From assembly GCF_030316135.1 (NCBI RefSeq), contig NZ_CP128185.1, positions 1,178,001 through 1,242,000 on the forward strand: DNA of 64,000 bases, in the 5' to 3' direction. The first letter of the stretch is position 1. Each line of letters opens with the position of its first letter. Source of the stretch: Aliiglaciecola sp. LCG003 (GTDB lineage: Bacteria; Pseudomonadota; Gammaproteobacteria; Enterobacterales; Alteromonadaceae). A program made the translations under genes and the position numbers. Below, one piece after another: positions 44,715 to 54,654 of the stretch. The notes beneath the pieces are model-generated. The model was given only the letters and a program-made list of their open reading frames with translations. It had not been told where the DNA came from and ran no database searches.

Positions 44715-47700
44715 TTATTTCTTTAGCCACTTGGCCAAGCCTTTTTGCAGCTCTTCAGCAATGATAGGTTTGGTCAGGTAGCCATCCATACCGGCAATTA
44801 CGCATTTTTCTTCATCACCTTTCATGGCATTTGCTGTCAGCGCCACTATGGGAATATTGGGATCGAAATTAGCCTGTTGTGCTGCGCGAATTTTGCGGCT
44901 TGCCTCGTAGCCATCCATAATCGGCATTTGACAATCCATTAGGACGAGGTCGAAAGCCTTAGTGGCATTATTGAGTTGCTCGATAGCTTCTAATCCATTC
45001 GATGCCAACTCCACATGGCACCCCATATTTTTTAGCATCGCGAAGGCAACGGTCTGATTGATTGGATTGTCTTCAACCAGCAGAACGCGTGCGATATCTG
45101 CGTCAGAATGGGATGCATTGTGACGAGTAATCAAATCAAATGACTGCTTAACAGAGCGGCTTTGGATGCTAGTGCGATTGGACACCAGCACAATGGAGTT
45201 GATTAAGTCTAACGGCTTAACTGGCGCACTAAAGTAAGCATCAAAACCTACCTGTTGGTATTTTTTAGCATCACCTTTTTGACCATTGGGGGCAAGTACT
45301 ATTAATTTTACCCCTGCGAATCTTTCATCGTTTTTGATAGCCTTAGCCAGTTCAGCGCCATTAATACCTTTGAGTTCAGCATTTATAATTGCTACGTTTA
45401 TCGGCTTATTTAGCGGCTCACGAAGTGTCTTTAACGCCTGAGGCGCACTAGTGGTTTCTACTACTTCGATATTTCTAGCGCTAAGAATAGAGTTCAGAAA
45501 TTTACGCTGTTCAGCATTATCATCCACCAACAAAATACGTAAACTAGCCAATTCTTTGCGACTAAAGATGTCGTTTGACGGAGTGTGGGTATGTTCAGCC
45601 GGTTGATAGCGTATGTAAAACCAAAACTCAGCGCCCTTGTGCCACTCGCTATTTAAGCCAATTTCACCTTCCATTAGTTTTACCAGTTGCTTAGAAATGG
45701 ATAGACCTAAGCCTGAGCCGCCAAATTTACGGGTGGTAGAGGTATCTAGTTGATTGAATTTTTTGAAGAGATGGATTTGTTTCTCTTGAGGAATACCAAT
45801 TCCGGTATCCTGGATACAAAAATACAGTTTGTTATTTTCCACGCAATTCACTTTAATTACGACCTTACCACGATGGGTAAATTTTAAAGCGTTACTAGTT
45901 AAGTTAGTCAGTACTTGCCTTATTCTGCCAGGGTCAGCTTTGATCCAGCGGGGCACAGAATCTTGCATTTCAAATACTAATTGTAAATTTTTATCATCGG
46001 CACGAATGGTAAAGGTATCTATGAAGGTGTTGAGCATATCGTGTAAATCGAAGTCGATACTTTCAATTTCAAGTTTGCCGGCTTCAATTTTAGAAAAATC
46101 CAATATGTCATTAATCAGCACTAGCAACGAATTTCCACTACTTTGTGCCAATTGGGCATAATGCCGCTGCTCTTCGTTTAAGGGAGAATTTAACAGTAAG
46201 TCGTTCATACCGATAATGCCATTGATAGGCGTGCGTATCTCGTGACTCATGTTGGCTAAGAACTCACTTTTGGCCCGACTGGCTTCTTTGGCGTTTTCCT
46301 CGGCGGCTTTTAGATTGGTTATATCTTGGAACGCGCCTCGAATGACAACTGAGCCATCATCGCGTTTTTCCGGATAACCCGCTGAGCGAACCCAGCGAAG
46401 ATTGTTTTTTGCAGTAACAAACTGCAGAGTCAGGTCAAATGAAGCTCCGTGTTCTATAGCGTCATTTAACGCACTTTGTAATGTTGCCCTGTCATGCTCA
46501 ACGTAATAGTTTATGGCTTTGTCTACTTCGACCTCACCACCAACAGGTAATTCATGGATGCGAAATACCTCTTGGGTCCAGAAAAGAGTGTCTTTTTGAA
46601 CATCAAATTCCCATCCTCCAAGTTGCGCAATTCTGCCTGTGGCTTCGAGTAAGAAAGTACTGCGCTCTTTCTCCGCTTCAATGCCTCTAAGCTCAGAGAT
46701 ATCTCTGGCGACCAACAGAAAGCCTTCAATGTCTTTACCACTAGTAATGGGCGTAACGGTAAGTTGCACTGGGAAGTGGTGGCCGTTTTTATGTTCAAAT
46801 ACACTTTCGTATTCTTCCGCTATGCCGGTACTGGCCAAATAGGTGATAGCTCGAATATCTGCATCTATGGCTTTGTCTACTTTGAGACTGATGATCTGTG
46901 CATGGGCGACTAAGGCTTGGCGTTGGAAAAATAATTCTGGTGTGGTTTGTGAAATTACCGCATCTGCCTGATACCCGAGTAATTTTTCGGCCACTTTATT
47001 AAAGGTCAGAATCTGGCCATCCAAATCCGTAGCAATAATGATCTGATTGGTGCTGTTTAATATGGTTTTTTTCAGATTGTTGGTTTTCAACAACTGTAAT
47101 TCTGATTCTTTTTGCTTGGTTATATTGCTTTCAATGGCAACAAAACCTTTTAATTCCCCATCTTCCAGTAGCGGCTGGGTGCTTAATCTTATCCAATATG
47201 GAGTACCGTTTTTAGCATAATTGACTATTTCGCAATTAAATCCCCGCTGTTCTTTAACCGACAGACCTAATGCTTCAATGGTCGATTTATCTGTTAGTGG
47301 GCCACTTAGCAATTCTAAAGGCGTTCTTCCAATAGCCTCTTCAAAGCTGTAACCACTTATTTCGGTAAAAGCCGGGTTGGCCCAGCGAATTTTGAGCTCG
47401 GGAGTGAAAATAATGATGGAATTGTCGGTTTCTTGCACCACACTGGCAAGAAATGCGTTTTTCGCCATGCTTTCTTGAAGTTTACGTTGGGTATTAAACT
47501 GGTTGGTAAGATCGTAACAAATACCGCTGAAAATCAACTCGCCATGACTGTCACGGATCACCCTTCCCACTGATTGCAGGTATTTTTCGTTGCCTTTGGC
47601 GGTGGTTATGCTGAAAGTGGCTTCGTAACAATCATCTTTATTTTTTGCTTGGTTAAATTCATTCAGTGCCATTTCACGATCTTCGATCTGAATGTAATCG

Positions 47701-48266
47701 CTCCAGTCACTCAAATCGCCACTAAATTGGCTCTGGTCAAGTTCATAAAGACGACACATTTGTTCGTCCCAAGTCAGCAATTGGGTTGAGAAGTCGTACT
47801 GCCAGACACCAATTCCAGATTGAACCGCAATTTTATAGCGTTCCAGTAAATTGGTGTTTTTCCGCTTTTCTGCGTGCAGTATCTGCGCGGGCAGCAAGCT
47901 AATCAAAGCTGTGCAACCTTGAATATTATCAATAGGATCAATGACTACCGATACATAGTGCGTGTTGTCCTTTGCATCGGTTAGTTTGACAGGGTTGCTA
48001 TCTTCAAGGTTTACAGACGCCGTGATAGGCGGATGCGTGAGGATGCTGGTAAGCTGTTGGCGGATAGCTTTGTTGTTGAAAAAGTGCAAAAAACTATGCC
48101 CAACTGAGTTTTGCTGTTGTATGCCAAGTAACTTACAGGCTGCAGCATTGATAAAACAGGTCTGGCCTTTGCGGTCACAACTGAGCATAGGAATAGAGCT
48201 ATTGCGCAAGAATGGATCTTGAAACTCTCCCCGTACGGGCAAACTATTGTCTAATTCTTTGCTCAT
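44715..48266 (-). CDS. Cytoplasmic hybrid sensor histidine kinase (PAS5-HisKA-HATPase-REC-REC)
   Basis: The 1183-residue protein has no transmembrane segment. Five PAS/PAC modules are visible (about 20-110, 145-260, 270-390, 400-520, 530-650), followed by HisKA with phospho-His in [17 protein letters not shown] (about 675), an HATPase with [27 protein letters not shown] and [13 protein letters not shown], then two receiver domains. The last REC has an intact Asp in [13 protein letters not shown] (about 1109). In the first REC the expected Asp is replaced: [13 protein letters not shown] has Asn at about 960, so it is probably not phosphorylated. No HPt follows, so phosphotransfer to a separate HPt is likely. 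PAS input suggests redox, light or small-molecule sensing. Confidence 0.9.
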   Translation of the reverse strand: MSKELDNSLPVRGEFQDPFLRNSSIPMLSCDRKGQTCFINAAACKLLGIQQQNSVGHSFLHFFNNKAIRQQLTSILTHPPITASVNLEDSNPVKLTDAKDNTHYVSVVIDPIDNIQGCTALISLLPAQILHAEKRKNTNLLERYKIAVQSGIGVWQYDFSTQLLTWDEQMCRLYELDQSQFSGDLSDWSDYIQIEDREMALNEFNQAKNKDDCYEATFSITTAKGNEKYLQSVGRVIRDSHGELIFSGICYDLTNQFNTQRKLQESMAKNAFLASVVQETDNSIIIFTPELKIRWANPAFTEISGYSFEEAIGRTPLELLSGPLTDKSTIEALGLSVKEQRGFNCEIVNYAKNGTPYWIRLSTQPLLEDGELKGFVAIESNITKQKESELQLLKTNNLKKTILNSTNQIIIATDLDGQILTFNKVAEKLLGYQADAVISQTTPELFFQRQALVAHAQIISLKVDKAIDADIRAITYLASTGIAEEYESVFEHKNGHHFPVQLTVTPITSGKDIEGFLLVARDISELRGIEAEKERSTFLLEATGRIAQLGGWEFDVQKDTLFWTQEVFRIHELPVGGEVEVDKAINYYVEHDRATLQSALNDAIEHGASFDLTLQFVTAKNNLRWVRSAGYPEKRDDGSVVIRGAFQDITNLKAAEENAKEASRAKSEFLANMSHEIRTPINGIIGMNDLLLNSPLNEEQRHYAQLAQSSGNSLLVLINDILDFSKIEAGKLEIESIDFDLHDMLNTFIDTFTIRADDKNLQLVFEMQDSVPRWIKADPGRIRQVLTNLTSNALKFTHRGKVVIKVNCVENNKLYFCIQDTGIGIPQEKQIHLFKKFNQLDTSTTRKFGGSGLGLSISKQLVKLMEGEIGLNSEWHKGAEFWFYIRYQPAEHTHTPSNDIFSRKELASLRILLVDDNAEQRKFLNSILSARNIEVVETTSAPQALKTLREPLNKPINVAIINAELKGINGAELAKAIKNDERFAGVKLIVLAPNGQKGDAKKYQQVGFDAYFSAPVKPLDLINSIVLVSNRTSIQSRSVKQSFDLITRHNASHSDADIARVLLVEDNPINQTVAFAMLKNMGCHVELASNGLEAIEQLNNATKAFDLVLMDCQMPIMDGYEASRKIRAAQQANFDPNIPIVALTANAMKGDEEKCVIAGMDGYLTKPIIAEELQKGLAKWLKK

Positions 48267-48349
48267 TTACTATTCCAACAGCTTTACAAATTGGTAACTA
48301 ATCGATTTGTTAATTACAATACCTCAAATTGTTTAGTAGAGATAATCGT

Positions 48350-49282
48350 TTGTCACAATCTCGGGTAGAAGCCCCGCCATTTAAATTGTCATTCCTAATG
48401 CCACAGTATTGGCCTATATGGTTGAGTATAGGTGTTTTATATTTTATTTCATGGTTGCCATTCAAAGTGCAATTATATATTGGCAAGGGACTGGGTTGGA
48501 TATTGACTAAATTGGCCAAGAAGCGTGTGCTGGTGGCTAAGCGTAACCTTGAACTGTGTTTCCCAGAAAAAAGTCAACAGCAGATAACTGAACTACTTGA
48601 CGCCAATGTTGAGCATGCGGGTATGGCGATATTAGAAACCAGTATGGGCTGGTGGTGGCCAAATTGGCGAGTTCGGGCCTTGAGTGAAGTTGAAGGTTAT
48701 GAGCATGTGCAAGCTATTTTGGACAAGGGCAAGGGAGTATTAGGTTTAGCAATACATAATATGAACCTGGAAATGGCCTGCCGGGTGGCTGGATTGCAGC
48801 ATCCCTCAGTAGCATTCTACCGTAAGCACAATAATCCGCTTATGGAGTATATGCAGTACCGAGGCCGTGCTCGATCAAATAAATATATGATCCATAAGCG
48901 CAACGTTAAAGGTTTGATTGAGGCCCTTGATCAGCAAGAAGTCTGTTTCTATCTGCCGGATCAAGATTACGGCAAAAATCGCAGTGAGTTCGTCCCCTTT
49001 TTTGCCGTACCTGAGGTGGCAACCACTAAAGGCACCTTGCTGTTTGCCAAAGAGGCTAATTGCGAAACGGTATTCATAGTTCCACTGCGCACCAAAGATG
49101 GCTATAAAGTAAAATATTTGCCTGGGCTTAAGTCTTTCCCCTCAGGTGACGATAAACTAGATATAGCGCGAATAAATAAAGCGATTGAAGAAATGGTTGA
49201 AATCGCTCCTGAACAATATTTATGGATGCACAAACGGTTTAAAACACGGCCGAATGACAGCGATCCTTCGTTATATGATTAA
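48350..49282 (+). CDS. lpxL: Lipid A acyltransferase (LpxL/HtrB family)
   Basis: The 310-residue inner-membrane protein has an N-terminal helix (about 22-42) and the HX4(D/E) acyltransferase dyad in LAIHNMNLEM. YLPDQDYG and WMHKRFKTRP are further family motifs. It adds a secondary lauroyl-type chain to Kdo2-lipid IVA. The TTG at 48350 (LSQSRVEAPPFKL...) is preferred as start because orthologues begin shortly before APxFxLSFLxPxYW; a TTG at 48329 is the other option. It is divergent from the hybrid kinase. Confidence 0.87.
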   Translation: MSQSRVEAPPFKLSFLMPQYWPIWLSIGVLYFISWLPFKVQLYIGKGLGWILTKLAKKRVLVAKRNLELCFPEKSQQQITELLDANVEHAGMAILETSMGWWWPNWRVRALSEVEGYEHVQAILDKGKGVLGLAIHNMNLEMACRVAGLQHPSVAFYRKHNNPLMEYMQYRGRARSNKYMIHKRNVKGLIEALDQQEVCFYLPDQDYGKNRSEFVPFFAVPEVATTKGTLLFAKEANCETVFIVPLRTKDGYKVKYLPGLKSFPSGDDKLDIARINKAIEEMVEIAPEQYLWMHKRFKTRPNDSDPSLYD

Positions 49283-49313
49283 TAGATAAGCACATATTGG
49301 GGCTTGAGTAGTA

Positions 49314-49922
49314 ATGAGCAAACGAACTTCTAACTTTCTGTTTTGGGCAAGGCACATCGGGCTAGCGTTAGCGCTGATTATTATTGCTGCGGTGTTGCTG
49401 AACTTGCAGCAATTTAATATGTCCAGCCCTAAGCCTGAAGGTGAATCACAGCAGAAAAGTGTTTCGCAAGGTATGTCTGAATTTTATGCTGCTTATCGGA
49501 TGTCTTCGAGCAAACCCTTTGAGGATGATATCGGTGATTTTGTGATGACTGTCAACCCCTCTAAAGTTCCTTTGGATAACCGTTTAAAGAATATGGAAAG
49601 TATTCAGAATCCAATATCGAATCGCTGGGTAGGTGAGCACAAATACCGCAGTTTTCGGGCCGGAAGTACAGTAAGAGAAGCCATTACTAATTTTGCACAA
49701 TCTGAAGGGATGCAGCTTCTATGGGAATTGGATAAAGACTTTATCATCAAGAACCAATTTCAATTGGATAACACAGTGGCAGGTTCATTGGCTAAAATTG
49801 CCAGGGCTATTGATGGTAGTTTTGAAGGTGAGGTGCAGGCTTTCATCTGTCCAAAGCAGCGTTCATTGATTATTACTGAAAATATAACAGAGTACATTTT
49901 AGAAAACTGTACTCTGTTATAA
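49314..49922 (+). CDS. TcpQ-domain membrane-anchored protein
   Basis: The 202-residue protein has one N-terminal transmembrane helix (about 11-31), a polar periplasmic linker, and a C-terminal domain (about 100-198) that resembles the TcpQ/PilL N-terminal-like domain found in type IV pilus and secretin-associated proteins: YRSFRAGSTVREAITNFAQSEGMQLLWELDKDFIIKNQF, with pattern of beta-alpha-beta. Two cysteines near the end (AFICPKQ and ENCTLL) may form a disulfide. It directly follows lpxL and its last codons form a long hairpin. Function in a pilus is not evident; the gene is not next to pilus genes. Confidence 0.65.
   Translation: MSKRTSNFLFWARHIGLALALIIIAAVLLNLQQFNMSSPKPEGESQQKSVSQGMSEFYAAYRMSSSKPFEDDIGDFVMTVNPSKVPLDNRLKNMESIQNPISNRWVGEHKYRSFRAGSTVREAITNFAQSEGMQLLWELDKDFIIKNQFQLDNTVAGSLAKIARAIDGSFEGEVQAFICPKQRSLIITENITEYILENCTLL
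49883..49921. terminator. Shared terminator hairpin of glnE and the TcpQ-domain gene
   Basis: A perfect 14-bp stem (TATAACAGAGTACA at 49883-49896 with TGTACTCTGTTATA at 49908-49921) overlaps the last codons and stop of the TcpQ-domain gene. It lies just beyond the convergent glnE stop (49929), and on the minus strand it is followed by TTTTC, so glnE is the more likely user. Confidence 0.6.
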
Positions 49923-49928
49923 GCTTGC

Positions 49929-52811
49929 TCATTGATTTGGCAAGAAAGTTTGATTCCAAATAGTTGATACATTTTGTTGGTGATCACTAAATTGATCTCG
50001 TGATATCAAGTTATCTTTGCCCAACAAGGCTTGTCTGTGTGCGCTGTTCCGGTAGTCTAAATAGGCTGCTTTTAGCTGGGTTAAGGTTAGATTATCAATC
50101 ACCCCAGCCATTTCTAAATCTTCTAATATGCGAACATTGTCAGACCAGCGACTAAGTTGATTAAACTCAAAAGTGTAGGCCAGTACCCAGTATTGGACTA
50201 GAAATTCAATATCGGTGATGGTTCCGGTATCTTGCTTAACATCCAGCCATTGCTGATTACCTTTGTTTAAATGGCTGCGCATTTTCGTTCGCATATCCTC
50301 CACTTGTTGTTTTAGATCCGCCTCTACTCTGTTTTTACTCAGCACTGTGTGACGTATTTCATCAAATTTATTGATAAGTTCAACAGTGGCATAAACCAAA
50401 CGAGTTCTGACCAAGGCTTGATGTTCCCATGTCCAGGCTTGGTCTAGCTGGTAGCGCTCAAAAGCTTGAATGGGACAGACTAACAACCCGGCATTACCGG
50501 AAGGGCGCAAGCGCATATCCAATTCATACAGTTGACCTGACGGGGTTTTAGTCATAAACAGATGCATGATGCGTTGCGCCAGTTTGGTGTAAAACTGCCC
50601 AGACTCAACGGATTTGTTGCCGTCTGTCATGCTCGACGACGGACAATCATGTAATAACACCAGATCTAAGTCTGAGCCATAGCCCAGTTCAATTCCCCCT
50701 AATTTACCGTAGGCCACGACAGCGAATTTCTTGTCTTGATCTGAGGTGCCTTGAGGAATTCCGTACTTTTGCTTCATTTGTTGCCACGCCATATTAACGA
50801 CTTCGCTAATAATTGACTCAGCCAAGTAGGTTAAGTGATCACTCACCTGCATGACCGGCAATGCACCAGTGACATCCGCCGCAGCAATTTTAAGCTGTTG
50901 AATTTGCTTAAATTGGCGCAAGGTTTCCATTTGTAATTCTAAATCGTCCGGCTCAACTCGTAGCAATGCTTGGCGTAACTCCGGTGCATATTCATGTAAA
51001 TCAGTGGGATGATAAAGATGAACCGGGTTGAGTAACTCATCAAGCAGTATCGGATAGCGGGCAATTTGCTCCGCTATCCATGGGCTAGCATGGCATAGTC
51101 GAATTAACTGTTTCAGTGCGCCACGGTTTTCCAATAGTAATTGAAGGTAAGTGGTGCGCAGTAAAACAGCTTGTAAAACCGCTAGGACACGGGCAAATGA
51201 AAGGGCTGGGCTGGTTGGATTTTCTGGCTGATGCTGTGCATAGCTTTGTGAAATGTGATGCAAGACTTGTGGGATCAATAAATTCACTGCATTTTCGGCT
51301 TTTGCCGATGGCCGCTTTTTATTCATAAACTGCTTAAAACTGATTATCAGTTCGGCTATTTCGATGGCTTCTTGCTCAGCGACATGCTTGCTAAGTAATG
51401 GTTGAATTTCCTCAGCCGTAAAGGGCAATAACCACGCATCTTGAAAATCACTATTATCGAGACTTTCATTATCATCCTCAGAGTCTGCAGAGCCGCCTAT
51501 CAATAATTGAAAATGTTGGTTAATAGTTTGGGTATGCTCTGCCAGTTGGGTGTTAAATTGAGCATAGTCGGCGTATCCCATTACTGCACATAACCTTTGT
51601 TGGTCTAACTCGTCTTCCGGCAACACTTGGGTTTGTTGATCATCGAACTGCTGCAAACAATGTTCAACTTTTCGTAAGAATAAGTAACTGGTGATGAGGG
51701 TGTTTTTGTCATCCTCCGGCAAAAGCTCAAGCTCAGCTAAGGTCTGCATCGATTTGAGTAAACTGGTTTTCTGCAAACGGGGCTCACGTCCACCCTTTAT
51801 CAACTGAAAACTTTGCGCGATAAACTCCACTTCGCGAATACCGCCTGCGCCCAATTTTATATTGTTAGTTAGGCCACGACGTCTCACTTCTTGAGTGATA
51901 AGAGACTTCATTTCACGTAACGAGTCTACCGCTCCGTAATCGATGTAGCGTCGGTATACAAAGGGTTTTAGTATTGCCTTGAGCTCGTCCGAGTAAGCAC
52001 TTTTATCATTTAGCACTCTGGCCTTCACCATGGCATAACGCTCCCATTCCCGTCCTTGTTCTTGATAATAATCTTCAAAAGCTGCCATGTGCATCACCAG
52101 TGGCCCGCTTTCGCCAAACGGGCGCAGGCGCATATCTACTCTAAAAACTCGGCCGTCTTGAGTGGTTTCGTGCAATACGTTGATCAAGCGTTGCGCGAGT
52201 TTGGTGAAAAACTGTTGATGTTCGATGGGCTTGCGTTGCCCGCTTATTTCACCATTGGCGGGATAGCAGAATATGAGATCGATGTCAGAGGAAAAGTTTA
52301 ATTCTTCGCCGCCTAACTTTCCCATGCCTAAAATCAATAATGGCTGAGGTCCAAATTCTCCCATGGGCTGTCCATAGCGCTCGCAAAGATGCTTATATAG
52401 CCAATTATAGGCGCCACAAATCAATGCATCGGCCAGATTGGATGTGTGTAAAAGGGATTGCTCAATGGTCTGCAAGTTGAGTAAATCTTTATAAGCTAGC
52501 GCCATCATATGAAGGTTTCTGAAGCGCCTTAAATTGGCCATTAGCTCATCTTGGGAGGAAAGGGGGGTAATCTGTGTATTTAACAGCTGAGCATAATCAT
52601 CAGGGTTGACTTGGGTTTCGGCAATGGTCAATAGGGGATCGATTAGCTTGGGATCGGATAATAGACGCTCGGCAATAAAGTCGCTTAGCCCTAACACGGT
52701 TTTCAAGGATTGTGATTGGCTCGACTCGTTGTTCCACTGAGGGCATTTTTCAATCAGACGTTGCCAATAAAATTCAGTTTTTGCATTGAGTTGAGAAACC
52801 GCGTTTGTCAT
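49929..52811 (-). CDS. glnE: Bifunctional glutamine synthetase adenylyltransferase/deadenylylase
   Basis: The 960-residue protein has the two nucleotidyltransferase domains of GlnE. The N-terminal (deadenylylase) one carries LGMGKLGGEELNFSSDIDLIFCY at about 161-180 and the C-terminal (adenylylase) one GKLGGIELGYGSDLDLVLLHD at about 685-705, each with the G-S/S-D-x-D metal site, separated by helical regulatory regions. It attaches AMP to, or removes it from, glutamine synthetase in response to nitrogen state (via PII). Length is usual for gammaproteobacteria. Confidence 0.97.
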   Translation of the reverse strand: MTNAVSQLNAKTEFYWQRLIEKCPQWNNESSQSQSLKTVLGLSDFIAERLLSDPKLIDPLLTIAETQVNPDDYAQLLNTQITPLSSQDELMANLRRFRNLHMMALAYKDLLNLQTIEQSLLHTSNLADALICGAYNWLYKHLCERYGQPMGEFGPQPLLILGMGKLGGEELNFSSDIDLIFCYPANGEISGQRKPIEHQQFFTKLAQRLINVLHETTQDGRVFRVDMRLRPFGESGPLVMHMAAFEDYYQEQGREWERYAMVKARVLNDKSAYSDELKAILKPFVYRRYIDYGAVDSLREMKSLITQEVRRRGLTNNIKLGAGGIREVEFIAQSFQLIKGGREPRLQKTSLLKSMQTLAELELLPEDDKNTLITSYLFLRKVEHCLQQFDDQQTQVLPEDELDQQRLCAVMGYADYAQFNTQLAEHTQTINQHFQLLIGGSADSEDDNESLDNSDFQDAWLLPFTAEEIQPLLSKHVAEQEAIEIAELIISFKQFMNKKRPSAKAENAVNLLIPQVLHHISQSYAQHQPENPTSPALSFARVLAVLQAVLLRTTYLQLLLENRGALKQLIRLCHASPWIAEQIARYPILLDELLNPVHLYHPTDLHEYAPELRQALLRVEPDDLELQMETLRQFKQIQQLKIAAADVTGALPVMQVSDHLTYLAESIISEVVNMAWQQMKQKYGIPQGTSDQDKKFAVVAYGKLGGIELGYGSDLDLVLLHDCPSSSMTDGNKSVESGQFYTKLAQRIMHLFMTKTPSGQLYELDMRLRPSGNAGLLVCPIQAFERYQLDQAWTWEHQALVRTRLVYATVELINKFDEIRHTVLSKNRVEADLKQQVEDMRTKMRSHLNKGNQQWLDVKQDTGTITDIEFLVQYWVLAYTFEFNQLSRWSDNVRILEDLEMAGVIDNLTLTQLKAAYLDYRNSAHRQALLGKDNLISRDQFSDHQQNVSTIWNQTFLPNQ

Positions 52812-52931
52812 CGTATTTATTTTACCTTAGGTGATCATCTTTTTTTAATGCTATATCATACCGGCATACAATCAATGATATATTAGCCAAATACTATTCA
52901 ATTTTGTTAAATCATTCTGGACCGACTGTTT

Positions 52932-53834
52932 ATGGAAGCGTTAGTTAATTTAATACCGCGCTCAACTGATCTTTGGTATTTCCTTGTCATCGATATTGTC
53001 ATCACCATCAGCTTATTATTTACGCTGCGTTTAATCTCTGGGAAAATGGCCTCAGTTAGCACCTCTGATGAGCTTTGTGCACAAGATAACTTTGCCTTTG
53101 GAGTCAGTGTTGCAGGCAGAATGCTGGCACTATGTATCGTATTGTCTGCCGCCGCGGCGAATGCTGATCAAACCGATTATGTGGCAGCGGCGTTAAGTGT
53201 ATTGCTGTACGGATTGGTTGGTTTACTGCTAATCAAAGTTGGCCGTATTTTACATGATAAAATCATTCTTCATCGGCTCGACAAAGAAGCATTAATTAAA
53301 GATCGAAATACAGGGATAGCATTGGTCGATTCTGCAAGCTCAATAGCTACCGCGCTTATCATCAGTAGCATAATGTCTTGGGTTAAGGGCACAGATGCTA
53401 ATGCGCTTTTTGCGATCTTTTCCGGTTTTATCGTCACTCAAGCGATTTTGCTTTCCACCACTCGTATTTATGAGCGTCGTTTCAAAGATGGCAATCAAAG
53501 TGGCTCGTTTCAACGCTCGTTGACCAAAGGTCAAATGGCGCTGGCTATTCAGCACTCTGGGCATTTGCTCGGCACTGCTATTGTGGTGTCAGCGGCCAGC
53601 AACATGCTGATCTATAATCCAGTTGGCTATGTAAGCAATCTCACCGGTTGGTTAATTATAGGTATGGCCTTCAATATACTTTTAGTCTTATTAGTCTGGG
53701 TTGCTAAACGCTTAGTGTTGGCCGGATTGAATATCGCTCAAGAGGTTTATCAGCAACACAATGTAGGCGTGGCGAGCATCGAAATGGCGTTGAGTGTTGG
53801 GGTAGCGCTGATTGTAAGAGGTCTGGTGATTTAG
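52932..53834 (+). CDS. DUF350 inner-membrane protein (two repeats)
   Basis: The 300-residue protein has about eight hydrophobic helices and looks like two tandem DUF350 units (about 50-145 and 195-298): FAFGVSVAGRMLALCIVLSAAAA resembles LAIQHSGHLLGTAIVVSAASNM, and each is followed by a membrane helix and a KLILxKxxLxxLxxxxxI-like tail. DUF350 (UPF0719, YjfL) proteins are of unknown function. It is a single gene divergent from glnE and convergent with the GIY-YIG gene. Confidence 0.8.
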   Translation: MEALVNLIPRSTDLWYFLVIDIVITISLLFTLRLISGKMASVSTSDELCAQDNFAFGVSVAGRMLALCIVLSAAAANADQTDYVAAALSVLLYGLVGLLLIKVGRILHDKIILHRLDKEALIKDRNTGIALVDSASSIATALIISSIMSWVKGTDANALFAIFSGFIVTQAILLSTTRIYERRFKDGNQSGSFQRSLTKGQMALAIQHSGHLLGTAIVVSAASNMLIYNPVGYVSNLTGWLIIGMAFNILLVLLVWVAKRLVLAGLNIAQEVYQQHNVGVASIEMALSVGVALIVRGLVI

Positions 53835-53860
53835 ATAAGCGACCAAGCCATATAGACACC

Positions 53861-54202
53861 TTATTGCTGTTGTTGGATGCGTTTTAATTCTTCAGCAGCA
53901 TAAGCTTGATGCTCGATGGGCAATGCCTGTGTACCGGCAACAATGCTTAATTTGTGTTGGCGAGCCTGTTTTTTTAACCACAGTTCAATCTTCAAAGCTT
54001 GTGAGTGAGAGCCAACCTTAGCGGCAAACTTTAACGACAAAGGGCCCTTACCTTTTAGGGCTCGTGCACATAACTTACCGTTACTACTATGCTCAGAAAA
54101 TCGTCGCTCCAAATCAGTACAAATTCCGGTGTAAAGACTGCCTAGCTTATTTTCAACCATGTACAGAGTCCAACTCTTTGCTTTCAAATCAGTTATCTCC
54201 AT
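53861..54202 (-). CDS. GIY-YIG nuclease-like protein (YhbQ family)
   Basis: The 113-residue protein is a single GIY-YIG domain: SWTLYMVENKLGSLYTGICTDLERRFSEH contains the two sets of aromatic/glycine residues (LY-x7-LYTG in place of GIY-YIG) and the conserved Arg in LERR; GPLSLKF and ALKIELWLKK follow with the Glu metal ligand. YhbQ-type proteins have weak or unspecified nuclease activity. Single gene. Confidence 0.88.
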   Translation of the reverse strand: MEITDLKAKSWTLYMVENKLGSLYTGICTDLERRFSEHSSNGKLCARALKGKGPLSLKFAAKVGSHSQALKIELWLKKQARQHKLSIVAGTQALPIEHQAYAAEELKRIQQQQ

Positions 54203-54352
54203 TGAGTCACAGCAAAGTGGCGAATTTTATCAGTTTGCCAAGTGATATTACTAGTGAAGAAATGGATGCTTTTAACTTGTCTTCGACGTTTTAGTCACTT
54301 TCTGCCCTGTAATGTAACTGTTTATTAGAGGGCGGTTTAGCCCTGTAACCTA

Positions 54353-54442
54353 AGATAATTAGTATTATCTGCCCAAGCCGGTCTGCTGGGAAATGTAATA
54401 GTGCCGCCACTACAGCAGATAATTTTAAGGAGTTAACACTCC
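54353..54442. promoter_or_regulatory. Cluster of inverted repeats upstream of the PEP-CTERM gene
   Basis: Three perfect inverted repeats share arms in this 90-base block: AGATAAT-TAGT-ATTATCT (54353-54370); ATTATCTGC (54364-54372) with GCAGATAAT (54415-54423); and GGAGT-TAAC-ACTCC (54429-54442). The first two are mutually exclusive. They sit 110-200 bases before a sigma-54-like promoter, the usual place of activator binding sites, so they may be enhancer sites rather than RNA structure. Confidence 0.4.
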
Positions 54443-54550
54443 AAGGCGAGAGAATAAAATCAAGCTTAACTGTCAGGATATTTTACATATTCTACTTTAC
54501 TGGCCAGTCATGAATTCGCAACTAGCTGATAATCTAAGAATATTATAATA

Positions 54551-54566
54551 CGGCATTACAATTGCT
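54551..54566 (+). promoter_or_regulatory. Candidate sigma-54 promoter of the PEP-CTERM gene
   Basis: CGGCATTACAATTGCT has GG and GC dinucleotides with exactly 10 bases between them and keeps GGCA and TTGC of the -24/-12 consensus TGGCACG-N4-TTGCW. Transcription would start near 54577, giving a leader of about 78 bases. A TATAAT at 54544-54549 without a -35 partner overlaps the region and is the rival explanation. Confidence 0.55.
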
Positions 54567-54654
54567 TAATAATTGAACAGTAAAGGTGTATTTTACTCAA
54601 TTCGTAGTTATGAAAGTAACTATCGTTGTATTCACAGTATAGGGAGATAAATAA

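Noticed and set aside
54361-54480. Cobalamin or c-di-GMP riboswitch upstream of the PEP-CTERM gene
   Set aside because: Fragments such as GCCGGTC, GGGAAA and GTCAGGATA resemble parts of a cobalamin riboswitch, but the conserved core order and B12 box are missing, and the downstream gene is not a cobalamin gene. The GEMM core is absent.
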